DNA of 64,000 nucleotides from positions 1,240,001 to 1,304,000 of the forward strand of contig NC_037312.1 in assembly GCF_000143535.2 (NCBI RefSeq). Direction: 5' to 3'. Source of the DNA: Botrytis cinerea B05.10. Its lineage: Eukaryota; Ascomycota; Leotiomycetes; Helotiales; Sclerotiniaceae. The notes under the pieces are model-generated. The model was not told where the DNA came from, made no database searches, and worked only from the letters and a program-made list of their open reading frames with translations. Every line of letters begins with the position of its first letter. Within the stretch, counting starts at the first letter, position 1. The position numbers and the translations under genes were made by a program. Of the stretch, positions 35,101-44,428 are shown in pieces.

Positions 35101-36018
35101 CCAGTGCAAACTTTTTATGACGACATGATCCTCTTCAACTCTCTCTCCATATTACAAAGTTTGACATCTTATCCACACTTTTTTAACTGCTGATATATTG
35201 TTTCATCTATATCAATCCCCCAAATATATGGGTTTTTGGGACGGGAAGACTTTGCACGAGGCTATATCACGATAAGAGGAATACCCCGCCTTCATAAAGT
35301 TACCACATCTTTGGACGTGGATAACAATCCCATATTCTCCGAATTTTGGTTTGTGAAGCCTACCCCTTTACACAACACGGTAACCGGAAGCATGGTTTCG
35401 TCATGGTCCACTTGAGGTGAAAATCCAGCTAGTGCATATTCAGCCGATCTATTGATTACGTTCCTGAACATCTTATGCCGCTGTCCGCAATTTGTCCGTT
35501 CATTTCTAGTTATTTATGGATCAATCATGGATAGTCTATGGAGAGATTATTCAATCAACAAACCGTTCGTCCTATACTATGGGTCTCAACCGAGGGGTGC
35601 ATTTTGTGGGGTATTGACGTTACGATGATAGACTCGTAGATCATCTCAAACCAAGTAAAATCCTCTGCATTTTTGTGAAAATCGTCTTTTCCGTGCGAAT
35701 GTCACTCGATGGGCTGCATATTGATCAACACTTTAGTTCACAAGAATACTGGGTTTCGCAAGAAATGAACACTTGATTCCGCTGATTTAGTTCTTTCAGT
35801 AAGCCATTTCTCGTAAACGTCGTATGTAAACAAAAGTCGTTACAAACCAAATCTGCGTCATCGTTTTTTCTCGAAAATCGGCACGAGTAGCTCGGGGAAA
35901 TGTGGACGAGAAAGTATATAAAAAGCAGTTGTTTCCTCTCAAATTTTTTCAAGCCAACATCCTCCAGCTTATAACTACATTATCAACTTAATAATACAAT
36001 AACTTCCACTCGTTAATC
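31776..36018. other. Gene-poor 4.2-kb region
   Basis: No convincing gene. It holds the RBR promoter side, a (TA)n run at 32133-32151, and many short ORFs under 100 codons without motifs. The stretch 34751-34940 reads as protein-like sequence broken by stop codons and may be a decayed gene. The right end is the promoter of the wall-protein gene at 36019. Confidence 0.5.
35915..35923 (+). promoter_or_regulatory. TATA box of the PIR/But2 wall-protein gene
   Basis: TATATAAAA lies 96 bp upstream of the ATG at 36019 and is followed by a pyrimidine-rich leader (GTTTCCTCTC), a strong core-promoter arrangement typical of highly expressed fungal genes. Confidence 0.65.
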
Positions 36019-37704
36019 ATGAAGTATTCAGCATCAGCATCACTCGCTTTCGCCGTTGGCGCTTCAGCTGCTTCTATCAAACGGGATACTTGCTCATATA
36101 ACCTCACTGCATCAGGAGGTCAATCCGGCCTCGTTGGTCAATTGGACGATGGCCAACTCCGTATCCTTGGCAACCACCCTACTGCAACCTTCACAATCAA
36201 CAACGGTGAAACCACCGATTCCAAAGGCCGACCATGTTATTTAACATCGGAGGCTAGCCAATACCAATGCGATACCGGTATGAGCGCCACAGGCGGTTTT
36301 GCTATCGGCGCAGATGGCACATACTCCCATTCTGGATCGTCGGTCTTCTATGCATGCCCATCTTCTGACAACGATTACAACATCTACACTGCTCCTGTTG
36401 CTGGTCAGGATAAGTGTGTAAAGGTTGGATTGACTGCTAGTGGATGTTTCGCCCCATCTTCATCCTCTTCATCAGCAAGATTGAGCACATCCACATCCCA
36501 ACAGGCTTCGTCCTCTACCTTAGTTTCATCAACAAAGGCCTCATCCTCTGCTCCAGTTTCAGAATCTTCAAAGGCTTCAGTCGTTACTGCTACCACAACT
36601 CAGCAACAGACATGTGCTGCTTCAACCGTTACTGTGGCTCAAACCGTTGTTGTCACCCAAACTCCATCTGCCAAGACCATTTATATGACTTCGACTGCGC
36701 CCGGTCAAACTATTGAAGAGACTCAAACTCAACAGAATACTGCTCCAGCTCAGACTGTTGTGGTTACCCAGACCCAACAACAAACATGTGCTGCTCCTTC
36801 CACAGTCACCGTCACTCAGGTTCAATCTGCCGCTGGCCAGACTGTCCACGAAACTCAGACTCAACAGGAGACTGCTCCAGCTCAGACTGTCGTGGTTACC
36901 CAAACTCAACAACAAACATGTGCTGCTCCTTCCACAGTCACCGTCACTCAGGTTCAATCCGCCGCTCCATCTACGATTACCGTCACTCAAGTGCAAAGCA
37001 TGACTGCTGTTTCCACAGAACAAGTCACCGCCACCGAGTCTGTCAAGGCTTCTAGTGCCCCAGCCACTTCTTCCCAAGCTCAAGCCACTACAAGCGCTGT
37101 TTCTACCCCAAAGGCTTCGTCTGCTAGCTCGATCGTCTCCTCTGTTGTCTCCCAAGCAAGCTCAGTCGTTTCTTCGGCCTCATCCAAGGCCTCATCCACA
37201 GCTTCAGCTTCCAAATCTTGCCCTACCAACCTCGATGGCACCTACTCTTCCCCCAACTTAATCGTCCCAGTCTCATCTGCATCCCCAGATAAGTCATACG
37301 GTACTTCTTACGATGGAGTCGTCAATAGCACTGTCTCTTCTCTCTTCAACTTTGATATTCCATCTTCATATGCTTCCAAGACATGCTCCCTCGTCTTTCT
37401 CTTCCCAACTCAAGATATGCTCGAGACTTCTTCTTATACTTTCTCTGGTTCCGGAGCCGTCGATTTCAAGCAATTGAGCACCACTGTTACCACCAGCTCA
37501 ACCTATAACTCCATTGGAAGCACTGCAACTGATTTCGGTAGCAAGACCATCACGCCCGGTTCCTGGACCGTTGTTAACACTTTCGCTTGTCCAGCTGGAC
37601 AGGCTATCAGCTATGAGATGACTGCTGGTGGAAGCAACACTGACTTGTGGTGGTTCGAGGATTATAACCCATCCCCAATCGGCCTTTTCATCACTACATG
37701 TTAA
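36019..37704 (+). CDS. Secreted PIR-like / But2-domain cell-wall protein
   Basis: Single exon, 561 aa. A signal peptide (MKYSASASLAFAVGASAAS) is followed by a Kex2-type KR at residues 20-21. Residues about 22-140 resemble the Cys-containing C-terminal module of PIR wall mannoproteins (CSYNLTASGG, LGNHPTATFTINNG, FYACPS, CxxV). A Ser/Thr/Gln-rich linker with VVVTQTQ-type repeats spans about 145-400. The last 155 residues (from CPTNLDGTYSSPNLIVPVS to GLFITTC) form the But2-family C-terminal domain (PF09792), a beta-rich fold common in fungal surface proteins. No hydrophobic GPI tail is present, so wall attachment would be by PIR-type ester or disulphide links. Heavy O-mannosylation is expected. 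The role is probably structural or adhesive. Confidence 0.88.
   Translation: MKYSASASLAFAVGASAASIKRDTCSYNLTASGGQSGLVGQLDDGQLRILGNHPTATFTINNGETTDSKGRPCYLTSEASQYQCDTGMSATGGFAIGADGTYSHSGSSVFYACPSSDNDYNIYTAPVAGQDKCVKVGLTASGCFAPSSSSSSARLSTSTSQQASSSTLVSSTKASSSAPVSESSKASVVTATTTQQQTCAASTVTVAQTVVVTQTPSAKTIYMTSTAPGQTIEETQTQQNTAPAQTVVVTQTQQQTCAAPSTVTVTQVQSAAGQTVHETQTQQETAPAQTVVVTQTQQQTCAAPSTVTVTQVQSAAPSTITVTQVQSMTAVSTEQVTATESVKASSAPATSSQAQATTSAVSTPKASSASSIVSSVVSQASSVVSSASSKASSTASASKSCPTNLDGTYSSPNLIVPVSSASPDKSYGTSYDGVVNSTVSSLFNFDIPSSYASKTCSLVFLFPTQDMLETSSYTFSGSGAVDFKQLSTTVTTSSTYNSIGSTATDFGSKTITPGSWTVVNTFACPAGQAISYEMTAGGSNTDLWWFEDYNPSPIGLFITTC
36721..36966 (+). repeat. 132-bp tandem repeat within wall-protein gene
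   Basis: Two near-identical units, 36721-36852 and 36853-36966 (second partial), encode the same Thr/Gln/Val-rich segment containing TVVVTQTQQQTCAAPSTVTV. The spacing is exactly 44 codons, so unit gain or loss keeps the frame. Confidence 0.9.
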
Positions 37705-38306
37705 ATTTTGGATCTGGAATGATCTGTTATCATGAGCAAACTTGAGAAAAGAAATTGAGATACGAAATGAGATGAGATGAGATATGAAATACATTATAAT
37801 ATTCGGTTTCTTTCTTGGGTATGGCTCGGGTTGGAAGGTTAGGATCGGATGTATATACGGAATGTATTTTGGCGCCGGTGTTATGGGTTAGACATGATTG
37901 AATGTCTGGAAAAATGAAAGTCCTAACACCATTACGTTCATTACGATATTTGAGTACACATTTTGTACATGATTTTTATATTTCTATAAAAGAAAAGAGA
38001 TTAATAAATAGAATGATATTGAAAATAAATAATTATCAATAAATGGAGAAGCTTTGTACGGAAATCGTTGAAATGTCAGTATACTTGAACAAGCTGTAAG
38101 AGTGGCGTAATTGTTTGCATTAAGGTGTCAAGAATACGATGGAGTCTTCCTCTCCAATTGTCTGACCGCTTGGCATACAAGGTCTGGCAATTATAGATCT
38201 AAATCCTAGTTATGGAAAAGCAAAGCGACAGGCTGATTGAGTATACTCGAAAATCGGAAGAAGAAAATTGATAGATTTGGCAGTTTTTTCTTCCTTAGAA
38301 CGAGCT
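37705..38306. other. Convergent intergenic region
   Basis: 602 bp between the stops of the wall-protein gene (+) and the phosphoribosyltransferase (-). AT-rich 3' UTR-like DNA with a GATGA repeat patch near 37768-37790. No gene. Confidence 0.6.
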
Positions 38307-39346
38307 TCATGACCTTAATGCCCATCCCCCATCAACAGCCTCCAGGAGAGGACTTTCAAACACGTAAACCAATCTATCTACTCTCTCTTGCCCAATTTTC
38401 TGTTCCCATTTATTCCCTTGTTTCATCACCGCCCCACAAGCCACAATATCACAACCAATCTTCTCCAACAAATCCCAAGTCGTCTTCAAAGTTGCACCAG
38501 AACTAACTGCATCATCAATAATAACGCATCGTTTTCCTAGAACCAAAGGTAATTGATGCGGATCCAGATATACCTTCTTCAACCCCAGTTCTGGAGACGT
38601 GATAGATGATACTGAGGCGGAGAGAGCTTCGTCGTACCAAAATTTGCGGGAGTATCCTAGGGGTATATATCTTTCTACCAATCGTTAATTCTCCCCTTGA
38701 TACCTTTTTCAAGTATTAATCTGGACATGTGATAAGACATACTTAAACCCAGATTCCTAGCAACAAGCGGAGCTAGACTCAGACCCAAAGTAGGAAGTCC
38801 AATAATAACATCAGGCTCGAAACGACGCACGAGATCGGCAAGGAAATCGGAAAGTACATCGACTACTTCTATCGAAGCTTGGTTTACCAGAAGCGAGGCA
38901 ACCGCATGCTTGGGATTGTCTTTCAAGGGTCGGATTGGGAGAACCAGGAAACGCGAGTCGGGTAATTTGGCGGGGAAACCGTATTTATAGGGTGGGTTCT
39001 GCGGGGTGTGATTGGATGGGAGAATGGTTTGCCAGTATGTAGTTGTAGGTTCCGTGAAATGGGTAATTGGCAGAACGGCTTGTTTGGGGGTATTACTTGA
39101 ATCGCTGATGGCTGTCTGGATGCTCTTTGGGTTTGTGGAAGGTTCTGTATTTTCGCTATAGCCGTCTCGGTGAACATTCGCTCCACTGATTACATCGTCA
39201 GTAGACCTACCACGAACTGCATGGTTTTGAATGTCTGTGTTGGGCTGAGACATTTTTCCTGGATATATTACTTTGCAGATATCACATTGCAGGGGAAGAT
39301 GTGAAGTTGATATGCAGGACGGTATAGGGTGGGGTTGCTGACTCAT
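38307..39346 (-). CDS. Phosphoribosyltransferase-domain protein
   Basis: Exons 39346-38743 and 38674-38307 (intron 38675-38742, 68 nt, donor GTATGT, branch TTAAC, phase 1) give 323 aa. About 110 disordered N-terminal residues precede a type I PRTase fold (PF00156): VLPIRPLKDN, a PDVIIGLPTLGLSLAP flexible-loop segment, YIPLGYSRKFWYDE, and the PRPP-binding signature VIIDDAVSSGATL at about residues 252-264. The splice restores LGLKRYIPLGYSRKFW. It probably transfers a phosphoribosyl group to or from a nucleobase, or is a regulatory relative; similar fungal proteins are uncharacterised. An alternative start is Met32 (39253), because the first 31 residues look unconserved and contain Cys-Ile-Pro-rich sequence. 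Confidence 0.85.
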
Positions 39347-40356
39347 GCGGAGATTTTGTTTGTACCGACGGTAAATGATACGACGACTGGGTGATATGGA
39401 GACGAGATATTCAGAAACTCATCTCTCATGATTCCTTTTTTGGGTAGCGGTTTGAGAGCAGTTTGCCTAATCTGCATCGAAAACTTTCGTTCTCCAAAAA
39501 TGTCCACAGCGACAACAACCTTTAATGAAGTCGTTGTAGGTTTGCATTACACAAATCTTTATATTTGCCAAGCTGCACTTGCCTTTCTTACTTCCTTATT
39601 CTACGGCCGCGAAGCTAAGAATGACGGAGTAGTCAAGCTCTACTTACTTCCTGCCAATATTTGATGCTTCTCCAATTCTTACATGCCACGATGCATGTGG
39701 CCCATCTGTGCTCACCACTTTCCTGCACGTCTCGATAGATATTTTATGCTTGAAAATTTTCTTCTATGTAGTGGTTTGAATCGAGGGATCAAAGTTGAGC
39801 CTCATGAAACCACTAGAATGATGGCAATTCTTGCTGCCTAGTTGAGGAGACTCAGCCCGTTTCTTGGCGGTGGTAGATTTTCTGACATATGAAAGACCAT
39901 ATTGGGGCAAGTTTGCTTCATGATCTATATCGTCTTGAGGTCTTGGGGGCTGTGTAATGATCTAGAGTAAGTTTTGGTCGGTTGATGACCTGTAACACTG
40001 CCAGGTGAAATGGCCAAGAGCAATCGCATCAAGCGACAGGAAGAGGTATTAAAATTCTTTAAGAACAAGTGTGGAAAATCTAATGTGATACTGGTGGAGC
40101 TTCTTTGTATGTTCTGGAAAATAATAATAAGTGCTTCGAACTGTAAGAGGGTATTGGGCGCTCATGTACTGCAGGAGGTTTGCTGTCCAGGTACGCGGTT
40201 ATGCTAAATCATACTTCAGCTTTCCAGCAATCCTGGTAAGCCATTTTCTGCAAGGCTTGAATGGCTATGTCCACAATGAGTAGAAATCATACTGAGTGCT
40301 GTGGCATAAAGATTATAAGTAAGGTGGTGAGCCTAGTTTACTCTGTTCAAGATAAG
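39347..40356. other. Intergenic region
   Basis: 1.0 kb between divergent 5' ends of the phosphoribosyltransferase and the Cys-rich protein. It contains both promoters. ORF 39428-39664 has no motif. Nothing else seen. Confidence 0.5.
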
Positions 40357-41599
40357 ATGAGATCAATTTGTTTGGGAATAATTTGGATCTTCACTATGCT
40401 TTCATACCTCAAGTGCTTGTTTCTTCCTCTGATCTTCTATACTGCCGTTCTAGGTAATCAAACTCCGGCATTTGATGATTTGATTTCTTCGAAATTCCAT
40501 TCTTCTACAAAGAATAGTACAGCTTTGGTACCTCTTGATGGGCGTTCTTTGCTGAAGTCTTGGCTAAGTCCAAGAGTGCTCACCTGTGAAGACCCTGGAT
40601 ATGGTCTTTGTCCTAGTAAGCTAGCTTCAACTCCTTTTGAAGAAAAGTCAAAATCCTAACAAATACCAAGGCAACCTAGGCTGTTGTCCCAAAGACGAAA
40701 GTTGCTGTGAAAGTAGCTTCTGCGTCAAGCCTGGAGAGAGTTGTTGCCAAGGTTTCACATGCGAAGTTGGATGGAATTGCTGCACTTATCCCTATTGCTA
40801 TCCAGATGGAGGTAAATGCTGTTCAGATGGAAGCTATTGCACTGCTGGAAATATCTGTGTGAATGTAGGGGGAAGCATTAAATGTTGCACAGATTTAACA
40901 TGTTCTGGACATGCCTCTGGTAGCTTAACTATCAGTACACCTAGTGCCACTGCCGCTCTTACGATCCTTCCATCGTCAATTACAAACGTCCCAGAACCAT
41001 CCATCACTTTGAGCCCCACACCATTCTATGAATATTATTATTACACAATCACATGGTTCGTTCACATCCGCAGCCATATTGACATGTTTACCCACTAACA
41101 AACACTCAGGTATTACTGGAGCTACTACTATTACTACTACACAATTCATCTAGACCTAAGTACCTCTACAAGCTCAACCCAAATAACAACTACTACCACA
41201 ATCTCCGTCTACGAAACCAACTCCGCAGCCGCTTCATCCAGCTTCAAACAGTTCTCTGCCACTCTCTCACTCCCAACTCCTACTGCTGCAACACTTCCCA
41301 CACAAACTTCACCAAGCTCGACCACACAAACTGAACAAACCACTGATTCTCACACTGAAGTCAGCGTAGATACAGAATTTGTAAGAGGAACTGGGCCAGC
41401 TTTCTATAGCATCTTTGGCACATCTTCTACAGCAACTAGCTCTGTGATCACGGGATCAAGTAGTTCATCAACGGCTACTTCACCGCCGGCAGAGGCTACA
41501 GTTAGTGGTGCTGCTGGAATGAGAATGAATGGACACTTTTGGTCTATTACGGGCTTCACGGTTTCTGGTGCTTGTATTATTGCATTGTGGTTGCTCTGA
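40357..41599 (+). CDS. Cys-rich secreted GPI-anchored protein
   Basis: Exons 40357-40615, 40671-41055 and 41110-41599 (introns 55 and 54 nt) give 377 aa; junctions GLCPSNLGCC and ITWYYWSY keep frame. The start Met begins a hydrophobic signal region (ICLGIIWIFTML then LFLPLIFYTAV). A Cys-dense module of about 75 residues follows, with repeated CC pairs (CCPKDESCCESSFC, CCTYPYC, KCCSDGSYC, KCCTDLTC), a granulin-like spacing used by many fungal surface proteins. A Tyr-rich stretch (YYYYTITWYYWSYYYYYYT) and a long Ser/Thr-rich stalk lead to a C-terminal hydrophobic tail (ITGFTVSGACIIALWLL) that fits a GPI-attachment signal. An in-frame extension to 40261 exists but would hide the signal sequence. 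Function unknown; probably a plasma-membrane or wall protein. Confidence 0.8.
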
Positions 41600-42967
41600 A
41601 CTAGAGATATTTTGTTGTCATCTGGTTTGTAATCTTGTACACGATATTGGAGGGGTGTTAGCGGTTGAATTGGATGTAGTACAGTTTCAATATTTGGTAT
41701 ATGTCGTTCTTATTTGCACTGGATATTTATCTGTTCGTCTACAGTCTTTAGGAAGATTATTTCCTATATGCATATATTTCTAAGATCTTCAGCAGGAAAT
41801 ATCTATCTATACACTGGTAACAGGATTTCTGTATTTTATTACCTGCCTGGATACCTCAGAGGTTAGCATCTAACGACTTTTATTTAATGATCTTGAGGTT
41901 ATGAACACAATAGAAAGCACAAGCATTTATTTACTTCAATTTAGAAGAATGCAGTAATTCTCAGTCTATCGCGATACATGCACTTTGTTTAATTTGCAAT
42001 CCTAAAACGAGACTTGGAAAATAAGGTGATTGTCCATTCTGGACTTCTCATTTCCGTCTGCTTCTTCACCAGTTGAATTCCCATTCATGACTGTTATAAA
42101 CATTCGAGATACACAAAACAAATATACTGTACCTAGATTTCAAAACAAGGAAGCGAGCAGTTAGTTTCCTTATTGCAAGGCACTATATATCCATTACAAT
42201 CTAGAAGTCGAGGTCTCTTTAGGTCTAAGAGATCAGGAAGACACTCGACCTCAGCATCAGATCTATTTACATATATACATCAAGGAAGCAACCGCATCTA
42301 AGAGCCAATGATGGATAGCGAGGTGATTGTTGCAAGGAAAGCTAATCGTAGGAACTTACCAAGAAGTTAGATTCAAATCCAGCACATGAAAATGCCGAAA
42401 TGAGTAGAACAAGTATTAGCAGATACGTGAATGCAGACATTTCCATCTCCAAGAACTCACAGCGGTAAAGAGCTTGTTCCTGAGCCTTGAAGTGAATTAC
42501 AAAATCCAGATCTTGACTTCTAAATTTTGGATGGACTAATAACAACTAACCCGCTTTCTTTGAAGCGCTCAATTTAGTGAATTCTCGCTCTTTCTTCGAC
42601 CGCCACATCATAGGTAAGATGAATTTTGCTACTCTGATTCTATTTTCAACTAAACTACTGTACAATAACTCCGCATCCAATTTTCATGAATAAACTGTAT
42701 ACATTTGTTCGGCAGAAAAATCTCGCGTCCAATACAGTCGTACAATGAAACCACATCAAGCAATATTTAAGAACCTCTACTTTCGGCCAGAAACTGAACA
42801 ATAAACAAAGTCTCTCATACATTACAACTTGAATTCGTGTACTCGACTCAAATAATCGACTGGTTTGCATATCGTCCGCAACTATTCAGTGCTTGTGTTA
42901 ACGACCTCAAATCTCACCCTCAACCTTTCCGTGATCCACTACAGAGCATCGTCGGATCTTCGAACAA
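41600..42967. other. Intergenic region with possible micro-ORF
   Basis: 1.37 kb between the Cys-rich GPI gene and the RING gene. The minus strand carries a candidate spliced micro-ORF at 42280-42446. The remainder is AT-rich and without recognisable genes. Confidence 0.45.
42280..42446 (-). CDS. Candidate spliced membrane micropeptide
   Basis: ATG at 42446 opens 29 codons with one strongly hydrophobic segment (TYLLILVLLISAFSCAGF). It is followed by a good donor (GTAAGT at 42359) and an acceptor TTAG at 42299-42298; exon 2 adds five codons and a TGA at 42282-42280. Total 34 aa. The frame also extends upstream to 42545. No homology recognised. This could equally be part of a non-coding transcript or chance. 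Confidence 0.2.
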
Positions 42968-44428
42968 ATGGCTTCTAACTCTGGAGGGTCCACCAGCGAT
43001 GTTCCAGAGAATTTTCGCTCGTCGAGAGCGCAAACAACGGCCCCCGAAAGACATACGCCAAGAAACCACAATGTATCCAGCACCGAGAGCAGCTTTAGAA
43101 CATCCTCTTCCACAGCTCCCACTACAGATGAATATCCGCTGTCTTCAATCCTTTCTGGAGATAATAGAGAGTATACACCAACTGGCGAAATTCCGTCAAG
43201 ACTCCATGAAAATCACACCCGTCGAATGGATTCCAACCACCCGCGCATCCCTGCATCTTCCACACCTCGCACTACAGCGGAATACCCGCTGAATTTGATC
43301 GCTACTACAGCAAGTAGCCGCTCGTCCACAGTTCGAACAACGACTGTCTCGACGACTGTCAGATATGGTTCAGAAAGCCTCAACGATACGAGCCTTAGGG
43401 CCAGAAATATCGACCGAGCTCGGCTTTCCCGTGATCGACTTGAACCTTACAACTTAGATGCTCCAAGAAACAGACGTCATACCCCGCGTGTGCATTTCTC
43501 GGATGATATCGACGAAACACCTTCTGATTCGCACCCTACGGTTGACGCTTATTACAACTCTTATATACGACGCATAAGCGAAGGTCATGGCATGGTTCCC
43601 GAACGGGACTATGCTCCAACAAGACATGATCCTTCGATGGCCGAAACAACAAGAAGCTATACAAATACTTCAAACCCCAGTCAAGTCGCTTCTCCGAGAA
43701 GATATCGGCCTTTCCCGCTTACAACATCCACAACCTTTATGGATCTGCCGGATCTCGATCGAGTCTATAGTAATTCGAGAAGACAAACTCATTTTCCGCG
43801 TCCAACAGCCACAAGCTCTGTCAGTATGTCAAATCCCATTTCGGCTTCTACTCCTAATATCGAACAAGCACAAACAACTCCCGAAGTCAGCTCACCACAA
43901 GTTCCCGAGGCGCCAACCGCCGCCAGCACAGACGAATGTCCCATCTGTATCTCTCCACTCATTGCTCCTCTCAATGCCATCCTCGTGCACCCATGCCGTC
44001 ACGCATTCTGCCTCAAGTGTATTCAGACATGGATTCGAACCCAGCGACAAAGCCTCCATGCCCGATCTGTAAACTGTCCCTTTTGTCGAGGACCCATTAA
44101 CAGAATCGTGGACCGGGATGGAAATATTGTAGAATATCAGATAAACAACGTCCCAACTGCGCGGGCGGAACGCATGGGAGGATGGAGAAGATCGATTATA
44201 GATGCACTTGCGAATGGTATTGATCCAACGCCAAGAGCTTTGCGAACAATGGGTGGTGTGGGTGCGTCTGATGAGTTCAGAAGAACGTTGAATAGGGTGG
44301 GACCTGCGGGGAATATTAGTGAGCAGATTGCAAGAGTGCGAGAAAGATTGGATGACGCGGATGCAAATTCGAGTCGACCGTCGAACGCGAATGATTTACC
44401 GAACGGGGCTTTGGGCTGGTGGACTTGA
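42968..44428 (+). CDS. RING-finger (C3HC4) protein, probable E3 ligase
   Basis: Single exon, 486 aa. The first about 320 residues are disordered, rich in Ser, Thr, Arg and Pro. The RING spans about 324-375: CPIC at the start, HPCRHAFCLKCIQTWI with the Cys-His core, a 17-residue spacer, then CPFCRGPI. All eight zinc ligands are present in C3HC4 order, and Trp in TWI fits the E2-binding surface. The tail RIVDRDGNIVEYQIN and the Ala/Arg-rich helix are shared by fungal RING proteins with similar layout. It would recruit an E2 for ubiquitination; the target is unknown. Start at ATG 42968 (MASNSGGSTSD). Confidence 0.88.
   Translation: MASNSGGSTSDVPENFRSSRAQTTAPERHTPRNHNVSSTESSFRTSSSTAPTTDEYPLSSILSGDNREYTPTGEIPSRLHENHTRRMDSNHPRIPASSTPRTTAEYPLNLIATTASSRSSTVRTTTVSTTVRYGSESLNDTSLRARNIDRARLSRDRLEPYNLDAPRNRRHTPRVHFSDDIDETPSDSHPTVDAYYNSYIRRISEGHGMVPERDYAPTRHDPSMAETTRSYTNTSNPSQVASPRRYRPFPLTTSTTFMDLPDLDRVYSNSRRQTHFPRPTATSSVSMSNPISASTPNIEQAQTTPEVSSPQVPEAPTAASTDECPICISPLIAPLNAILVHPCRHAFCLKCIQTWIRTQRQSLHARSVNCPFCRGPINRIVDRDGNIVEYQINNVPTARAERMGGWRRSIIDALANGIDPTPRALRTMGGVGASDEFRRTLNRVGPAGNISEQIARVRERLDDADANSSRPSNANDLPNGALGWWT

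Noticed and set aside
36622..37155. 177-codon minus ORF rich in Gly, Leu and Ser
   Set aside because: Shadow of the Thr/Ser repeat region of the wall-protein gene, with no independent motif.
40261..40356. N-terminal extension of the Cys-rich GPI protein
   Set aside because: It would place 32 residues before the hydrophobic signal sequence; the ATG at 40357 fits better.
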